From Janthinobacterium sp. BJB426 (GTDB taxonomy: Bacteria; Pseudomonadota; Gammaproteobacteria; Burkholderiales; Burkholderiaceae_D): DNA of 64,000 nucleotides. The position numbers and the translations under genes are program-made. The stretch covers positions 124,001 to 188,000 of the forward strand of contig NZ_PDZL01000004.1 in NCBI RefSeq assembly GCF_002735705.1, given 5' to 3'. Below the pieces are notes generated by a model. It saw only the letters and a program-made list of their open reading frames with translations. It made no database searches and was not told the origin of the DNA. Position 1 is the stretch's first letter; the number at the start of each line of letters is the position of its first letter. Positions 56,102 through 64,000 of this stretch are shown piece by piece.

Positions 56102-56872
56102 ATGGCCAAAATTTTTTGTGTAGCAAATCAAAAGGGTGGTGTTGGTAAAACCACAACAAGCGTCAACCTCTCCGCCGGTCTGGCCAAGTTGAACCAGCGC
56201 GTGCTGCTGGTCGACCTCGACCCGCAGGGCAATGCGACCATGGGCGCCGGCATCAACAAGGCCGGTCTGAAGGCGTCGACCTATGAAGTGATGCTGGGCG
56301 AGTCCGATGTCAAAACGGCACGCCAGCGTTCGGAAGCGGGACGCTTCGATGTCTTGCCGTCAAACCGCGAGCTGGCCGGCGCCGAAGTGGAGATGGTCGA
56401 ACTCGACAACCGCGAACGCCGCCTGAAGGATGCACTGGCCGAAGTGGACAGCGAATACGATTTCATCCTGGTAGATTGCCCACCGGCATTATCGATGCTG
56501 ACCCTGAACGGCCTGTGCGCCGCGCATGGCGTGATCATTCCGATGCAGTGCGAGTACTACGCATTGGAAGGCTTGTCCGATCTGGTCAACACCATCAAGA
56601 AGGTGCATGCCAACCTGAACCCGGATCTGAAGATCATCGGTCTGCTACGCGTGATGTTCGATCCACGCATGACATTATCGCAACAAGTGTCGGCGCAGCT
56701 GGAGCAGCACTTCGGCGACAAGGTTTTCAATACCATCATCCCGCGCAATGTACGCCTGGCCGAAGCGCCGTCGTACGGCCTGCCCGGCGTGACCTTCGAC
56801 CCCAGCTCGAAAGGCGCCCAGGCATATATCGCCTTCGGCGCCGAGATGGTCGAACGCATCAAACATATGTAA
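56102..56872 (+). CDS. parA: chromosome partitioning ATPase ParA
   Basis: ParA/Soj is the deviant Walker ATPase that moves ParB-parS complexes over the nucleoid. The 256-residue protein has the deviant Walker A KGGVGKTT at residues 11-18, VLLVDLDPQGNATMG, and FILVDCPPALSML, and lacks the N-terminal DNA-binding domain of plasmid type Ia ParA, as expected of chromosomal members. ATG 56102 begins MAKIFCVANQKGG. parB follows by 64 bp. Confidence 0.96.
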   Translation: MAKIFCVANQKGGVGKTTTSVNLSAGLAKLNQRVLLVDLDPQGNATMGAGINKAGLKASTYEVMLGESDVKTARQRSEAGRFDVLPSNRELAGAEVEMVELDNRERRLKDALAEVDSEYDFILVDCPPALSMLTLNGLCAAHGVIIPMQCEYYALEGLSDLVNTIKKVHANLNPDLKIIGLLRVMFDPRMTLSQQVSAQLEQHFGDKVFNTIIPRNVRLAEAPSYGLPGVTFDPSSKGAQAYIAFGAEMVERIKHM

Positions 56873-56936
56873 ACAAGGAGCGAGCGTCTGCACATAATGA
56901 TGTGAGCGCTTACTCTGAAAACACGATTAGGACAGC

Positions 56937-57821
56937 ATGGCTACGAAAAAATTAAAAGGACTGGGTCGCGGACTCGACGCCCTGTTGGGCGGCGGCGGCG
57001 ACTTCGCCAGTCCGGACACGCATCAACCGTCGAACTTGCCCGTGTCACAAATGCAAGCCGGCAAATATCAGCCGCGCACCCGCATGGACGAGGGAGCGCT
57101 GAATGAACTGGCCGCCTCGATCAAGGCGCAAGGGCTGATGCAGCCGATCCTGGTGCGCCCGATCGGGCAAGATACCTTGAGCGGACTTGTTAAATATGAA
57201 ATCATCGCCGGCGAACGCCGTTTCCGCGCTTCGCAACTGGCCGGCCTGACGGAAGTGCCAGTGCTGGTGCGCGATGTGGACGACCTGGCCGCCGCCGCCA
57301 TGGCGCTGATCGAGAATATCCAGCGCGAAGACCTCAATCCGCTGGAAGAAGCGCAGGGCATCCACCGCCTGATCGCCGACTTCAGTTTTACGCATGAGCA
57401 AGCGGCCACTGCGCTGGGACGCTCGCGCAGCGCCGTGTCGAACCTGTTGCGCTTGATGAACCTGGCCCATCCCGTGCAGACCATGCTGATGGCCGGCGAT
57501 ATCGACATGGGTCATGCGCGCGCGCTGCTGGCCGTCGATGCGGCCAGCCAGATCACGCTGGCGAATCAGGTCGTGGCCAAGCGCCTGTCGGTGCGCGAAA
57601 CGGAAAAGCTCGTGACGCGCACGGTCGAGGAAGCGGCCAACCCGGTCGAGCCGCGTCAGAAGGAAAAATCGGGCGACATCGCGCGCCTGGAAGAAGAGCT
57701 GTCCGATGCGCTGGCCACCCCCGTGGTGTTCAAGATGGGCAACAAGGGCCGTGGCCAATTGGTGATTGATTTTGCCGATCTTGACGTGCTCGATGGTTTG
57801 TTGACCCGCTTGCGTGGTTAA
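56937..57821 (+). CDS. parB: chromosome partitioning protein ParB
   Basis: ParB is a CTP-dependent clamp that loads at parS and spreads. The 294-residue protein opens with the ParA-contact peptide KKLKGLGRGLDALLGG, has the CTP-binding box with IIAGERRFRASQLAG, ENIQREDLNPLEEAQG, and the helix-turn-helix HEQAATALGRSRSAVSNLLR, and ends in a dimerisation domain. Candidate parS sites lie 3.7-9.4 kb upstream. Confidence 0.96.
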   Translation: MATKKLKGLGRGLDALLGGGGDFASPDTHQPSNLPVSQMQAGKYQPRTRMDEGALNELAASIKAQGLMQPILVRPIGQDTLSGLVKYEIIAGERRFRASQLAGLTEVPVLVRDVDDLAAAAMALIENIQREDLNPLEEAQGIHRLIADFSFTHEQAATALGRSRSAVSNLLRLMNLAHPVQTMLMAGDIDMGHARALLAVDAASQITLANQVVAKRLSVRETEKLVTRTVEEAANPVEPRQKEKSGDIARLEEELSDALATPVVFKMGNKGRGQLVIDFADLDVLDGLLTRLRG

Positions 57822-58019
57822 ATAGCAAGCTGCAAAGGCAGGGGCCATGCGGGTGTGGACAATCCGGCCATGCTTTCCAGATGCACCACGTAATTCCTTG
57901 ATAACACGGCTGGAAGCGGCCAGACAAGCGACTTTGCCATATAGTGGTGCAAATGGCGGCGAATAGTCGGTAAAGCGTCAGTTTCACGCAGCAATTGCCC
58001 TGCTGCGGTGCAGCAACGT

Positions 58020-58049
58020 TTGACTCTATAGATCAAAGCCAACTATAAT
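58020..58049 (+). promoter_or_regulatory. atp operon sigma-70 promoter
   Basis: TTGACT (58020-58025), 18-bp spacer, TATAAT (58044-58049), 42 bp before the atpI start. The 200 bp before it hold no gene. Confidence 0.75.
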
Positions 58050-58091
58050 CCCGTGTCTTTGCGTGTGTAGATTTTTCTGGGAACTTGGCAA

Positions 58092-58460
58092 TTGAGTGAT
58101 TCACAACAAAGTATTGCCAAGCCAGTCTACAAAGTAGTTGCATTGCAGCTAGCAATCGCTATCAGCTTTGCCACGGTCACCCTGTTTTTCGGTGGTCATG
58201 TCAGAGGCTGGTCCGCCGCATACGGCGGCGCTATCGCAGTCATCGGTAGCCTGGTGTATGCCCTGTTGGTCGTTCGCGGTTCTAGCGACGCCAACAAGGC
58301 ATTCCGGGCGCATTTGCGCGCAGAAGTGGTGAAAATATTTATCACAGCGGTGCTGTTTATATTGGCACTGGTGTTGTTTCAGTCGGCCGCCTGGTTATGG
58401 CTGATCTTGGGTTTCGCGGTGGCAACCTTAGCATACTGGTTTTCATTGCTCGCTGTTTAA
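58092..58460 (+). CDS. atpI: ATP synthase subunit I
   Basis: A 122-residue, four-helix membrane protein (AtpI/Unc1) that heads the operon and assists c-ring assembly or Mg2+ supply. It begins at TTG (58092), the only start upstream of the first helix. LVVRGSSDANKAFRAHLRAE is the conserved cytoplasmic loop. Confidence 0.88.
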   Translation: MSDSQQSIAKPVYKVVALQLAIAISFATVTLFFGGHVRGWSAAYGGAIAVIGSLVYALLVVRGSSDANKAFRAHLRAEVVKIFITAVLFILALVLFQSAAWLWLILGFAVATLAYWFSLLAV

Positions 58461-58490
58461 TCATTGGTTTTGGGGCTTGTTGAGCTCTGA

Positions 58491-59321
<831 letters not shown>

Positions 59322-59371
59322 TCATTAACTTTATATTTTGTTTTTTTAGTATCTTTCGTTTTTAAATTTAG

Positions 59372-59659
<288 letters not shown>

Positions 59660-59702
59660 TTCGCTCCAACCCTAGGAGAAACTTTTAGTTAGGAGCAAAG
59701 GT

Positions 59703-60173
59703 ATGGACATCAATATGTCGCTCATCGGCCAGATGATCACCTTCGCGGTGTTGGTCTGGTTCTCGATGAAGTTCGTATTTCCAGCGCTGAACAATGCGCT
59801 GGATGAGCGTGCCAAACGAATCGCGGATGGATTGGCTGCGGCCGATCAAGGTCAGGCTTCGATGGCAGTCGCTGAAAAGCGTGCGCAAGAGGCATTGAAC
59901 AGTGCACGTGAAGAAGCGTCGCAACGCGTTGCGGACGCTGAAAAGCGCGCGCAGCTGGTTGCTGAAGAGATCAAGCAAAATGCACAAGCTGAAGCTGCGC
60001 GTATCATTGCGCAAGCCCAGTCGGACGCCGAACAGCAACTGTCGAAAGCACGCGAACAATTGCGCGCTCAGGTGGCTGACCTGGCTGTCAAGGGTGCCGA
60101 GCAGATCTTGAAGCGTGAAGTAAACGCTACGGCTCACGCCGAAATGTTGCAGCGTCTTGCTGTCGAGCTGTAA
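59703..60173 (+). CDS. atpF: ATP synthase F0 subunit b
   Basis: A 156-residue stator subunit: one N-terminal membrane helix ([20 protein letters not shown]), then a long A/E/Q/K coiled coil that dimerises and contacts the delta subunit. TAGGAG lies before the start. atpH begins 2 bp after its stop. Confidence 0.95.
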   Translation: MDINMSLIGQMITFAVLVWFSMKFVFPALNNALDERAKRIADGLAAADQGQASMAVAEKRAQEALNSAREEASQRVADAEKRAQLVAEEIKQNAQAEAARIIAQAQSDAEQQLSKAREQLRAQVADLAVKGAEQILKREVNATAHAEMLQRLAVEL

Positions 60174-60175
60174 TC

Positions 60176-60721
60176 ATGGCAGAACTCGCAACCGTCGCCC
60201 GTCCCTACGCGGAAGCTTTGTTCCGCGTAGCCCAAGCTGGTAAGGAGTCAAGCAACCTCGCGGCGTGGTCCGAACTGGTGTCCGAACTGGCACAGATCGG
60301 TAGCCACCCCGAGGTACAGGCGTACGCGCGCAATCCGAAAGTTTCGGAAAGCGACGTCGCCGCCACCATCCTGTCGTTGTTGAAATCGCCGCTCAATGAG
60401 GAAGTGAAAAACTTCGTCACGATGTTGATCGAAAATGGCCGCATCAGCCTGCTGCCGGAAATCGGCGCGCAATTCCATACGTTGAAAAACGGTCTGGAAG
60501 GTGCGGCTGACGCCGAGATCACGAGCGCTTTCGATCTGAGCGAAGGCCAAACGGCCGAGCTGGTCGCAACGCTGGAAAAGAAATTCAGTCGTAAGCTCAA
60601 CCCTGCCGTCACAGTGGATCCATCGCTGCTCGGCGGCGTGCGCGTGGTCGTTGGCGACCAAGTGCTCGATACCTCGGTGCGCGCCAAGTTGCAGCAACTG
60701 CATGCTGCACTGGTGTCGTAA
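60176..60721 (+). CDS. atpH: ATP synthase F1 subunit delta
   Basis: A 181-residue peripheral stalk subunit. The opening [16 protein letters not shown] and the C-terminal [20 protein letters not shown] are the standard OSCP/delta motifs. It connects subunit b to the alpha-subunit N-terminus at the top of F1. Confidence 0.95.
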   Translation: MAELATVARPYAEALFRVAQAGKESSNLAAWSELVSELAQIGSHPEVQAYARNPKVSESDVAATILSLLKSPLNEEVKNFVTMLIENGRISLLPEIGAQFHTLKNGLEGAADAEITSAFDLSEGQTAELVATLEKKFSRKLNPAVTVDPSLLGGVRVVVGDQVLDTSVRAKLQQLHAALVS

Positions 60722-60799
60722 GACACGCGCTTCGGCAGGCCAGCTTAGACAGACCCTTACCCCTCGCGCAAGCTGAGAGAAACACTTTTAGGAGTTAGT

Positions 60800-62341
60800 A
60801 TGCAACTCAACCCATCTGAAATCAGCGAGTTGATCAAGAGCCGGATCCAAGGTCTTGACGGCGGCGCTGAAGTGCGTAATCAAGGCACGGTTATTTCCGT
60901 CGCCGACGGTATCTGCCGCATCCACGGTTTGTCGGACGTGATGCAAGGCGAGATGCTGGAATTCCCAGGCAACACGTTTGGCCTGGCAATGAATCTGGAA
61001 CGCGACTCCGTCGGTTCCGTGATTCTGGGTGCCTACGAGCACATCTCCGAAGGCGACACGGTGAAATGCACCGGCCGCATTCTGGAAGTGCCAGTCGGTC
61101 CTGAGCTGCTCGGCCGCGTTGTCAACGCGCTGGGTCAGCCAATCGACGGCAAAGGCGCCATCGACACGAAACTGACGGCCGCGATTGAAAAAATCGCGCC
61201 GGGCGTGATCGCCCGTGAGTCCGTTTCGCAACCAATGCAAACCGGCCTGAAGTCGATCGATGCGATGGTTCCAGTTGGCCGCGGCCAGCGCGAACTGATC
61301 ATCGGCGACCGTCAAACCGGTAAGTCGGCTGTGGCGATTGATGCGATCATCAATCAAAAAGGCCAGGGCATGAAGTGTATCTACGTCGCGATTGGCCAAA
61401 AAGCCTCGTCGATCAAGAACATCGTGCGCTCGCTGGAACAGCACGGCGCGATGGAATACACCATCGTTGTCGCCGCTTCCGCTTCGGAATCGGCCGCCAT
61501 GCAATACATCTCGCCGTACTCCGGTTGCGCCATGGGCGAATACTTCCGTGACCGCGGTGAAGATGCACTGATCGTCTACGATGATCTGTCCAAACAAGCT
61601 GTTGCATACCGTCAAATCTCGCTGCTGCTGCGCCGTCCACCAGGTCGCGAAGCGTACCCAGGCGACGTGTTCTACCTGCACAGCCGCCTGCTGGAACGCG
61701 CAGCACGCGTGAACGCCGACTACGTCGAGAAGTTCACCGATGGTGCCGTCAAAGGCAAGACCGGTTCCCTGACGGCGCTGCCGATTATTGAAACGCAAGC
61801 TGGCGACGTGTCCGCATTCGTTCCAACCAACGTGATTTCGATTACCGACGGTCAGATCTTCCTGGAAACCTCGCTGTTCAACGCCGGTATCCGTCCTGCG
61901 ATTAACGCCGGTATTTCCGTATCGCGCGTCGGTGGCGCCGCCCAGACCAAGGTCATCAAAAACCTGTCCGGCGGTATCCGTACCGACTTGGCGCAGTACC
62001 GTGAACTGGCCGCGTTTGCGCAGTTCGCTTCGGACCTGGATGAGTCGACCCGCAAGCAGCTGGACCGTGGTGCCCGCGTAACGGAATTGCTCAAGCAAGC
62101 CCAGTACTCGCCACTGTCGATCTCGCTGATGGCCGTATCGTTGTTCTCGGTGAACAAAGGCTTCATGGACGACGTGCCAGTCAAGCAAGTGCTGTCGTTC
62201 GAAGCTGGTGTCCACGCTTACATGAAGACCAAGCAAGCTGCTCTGCTGGCCAAGATCGAAGAAACCAAGCAACTCGACAAAGACAGCGAAGCAACTCTGT
62301 CGGCGGCCATTGCTGATTTCAAGAAATCCGGCGCATATTAA
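60800..62341 (+). CDS. atpA: ATP synthase F1 subunit alpha
   Basis: A 513-residue non-catalytic nucleotide-binding subunit. The P-loop is [13 protein letters not shown], the conserved arginine finger lies in [12 protein letters not shown], and the alpha signature [10 protein letters not shown] is present. The opening [15 protein letters not shown] binds subunit delta. GGAG precedes the ATG. Confidence 0.97.
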   Translation: MQLNPSEISELIKSRIQGLDGGAEVRNQGTVISVADGICRIHGLSDVMQGEMLEFPGNTFGLAMNLERDSVGSVILGAYEHISEGDTVKCTGRILEVPVGPELLGRVVNALGQPIDGKGAIDTKLTAAIEKIAPGVIARESVSQPMQTGLKSIDAMVPVGRGQRELIIGDRQTGKSAVAIDAIINQKGQGMKCIYVAIGQKASSIKNIVRSLEQHGAMEYTIVVAASASESAAMQYISPYSGCAMGEYFRDRGEDALIVYDDLSKQAVAYRQISLLLRRPPGREAYPGDVFYLHSRLLERAARVNADYVEKFTDGAVKGKTGSLTALPIIETQAGDVSAFVPTNVISITDGQIFLETSLFNAGIRPAINAGISVSRVGGAAQTKVIKNLSGGIRTDLAQYRELAAFAQFASDLDESTRKQLDRGARVTELLKQAQYSPLSISLMAVSLFSVNKGFMDDVPVKQVLSFEAGVHAYMKTKQAALLAKIEETKQLDKDSEATLSAAIADFKKSGAY

Positions 62342-62403
62342 GCGGCCAGGCGGCGCCCACCTCGAGTGAGGCGCCGCCCTACGCGCAGAAGGAGTAAGGA
62401 CTC

Positions 62404-64000
<1,597 letters not shown>

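Noticed and set aside
60788..62272. A 494-codon frame antisense to atpA
   Set aside because: The atpA gene on the other strand is unambiguous and complete; the antisense frame has no homology.

Overview
The window is a high-GC betaproteobacterial chromosome segment. The gene order mnmG-rsmG-parA-parB-atpIBEFHAGD, a divergent Lrp/putA pair, and an aerobic soil or water type gene set (PHB-oligomer hydrolase, Liv-type ABC transporter, chemoreceptor) point to the Oxalobacteraceae (Janthinobacterium, Massilia or Duganella type). That assignment is inference; no rRNA gene is present.

Positions 1 to 23711 are the right-hand part of a Tn7-like transposon inserted at the classical attTn7 site just past the stop codon of glmS. 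The right end (TGTGGACAA.., three TnsB-type repeats at an exact 20-bp period, 5-bp flank GCAGA) abuts glmS. Next inward come a decayed IS256-family transposase, then tnsA-tnsB-tnsC-tnsD, a second short TniQ on the opposite strand, and the cargo. The cargo is anti-phage in character: a three-gene ABC-three-component system with an Mrr-like nuclease, and one long run of coupled genes holding an RHH protein, hsdR, hsdM, hsdS and a Septu-like ATPase/HNH pair. The left end was not found, so the element exceeds 23.7 kb. tnsA appears to carry a one-base deletion near its 5' end.

Positions 23712 to 39.2 kb are core genome: glmS, an Lrp-type regulator, a 650-bp gap rich in DnaA boxes, glmU, a DUF6279-like lipoprotein, rsmD, coaD, a YfhL-type ferredoxin, a chalcone-isomerase-like secreted protein, a LysR regulator, a chemoreceptor, and a Lrp/putA divergent pair.

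Positions 40028 to 41479 form a 1.45-kb non-coding region that looks like a replication origin built three times over. Three imperfect modules about 465 bp apart each hold an AT-rich stretch, DnaA-trio repeats, a DnaA box 13-17 bp away, and about 140 bp further on an inverted DnaA-box pair with an invariant 8-bp spacer.

Positions 41.5 to 53.0 kb carry a GMC oxidoreductase, livGFKHM, a 3-hydroxybutyrate-oligomer hydrolase, an EAL phosphodiesterase, an iron-type alcohol dehydrogenase, and an unusual operon in which a guanidine-II riboswitch precedes a Gdx-type SMR exporter and a stand-alone nuoA. Positions 53.2 to 64 kb hold mnmG, rsmG, parAB and the ATP synthase operon (atpD cut by the window edge). 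At least four parS-like sites lie at 47.5-53.2 kb, and an 18-bp-period repeat array lies just before parA. Together these mark the segment as origin-proximal.
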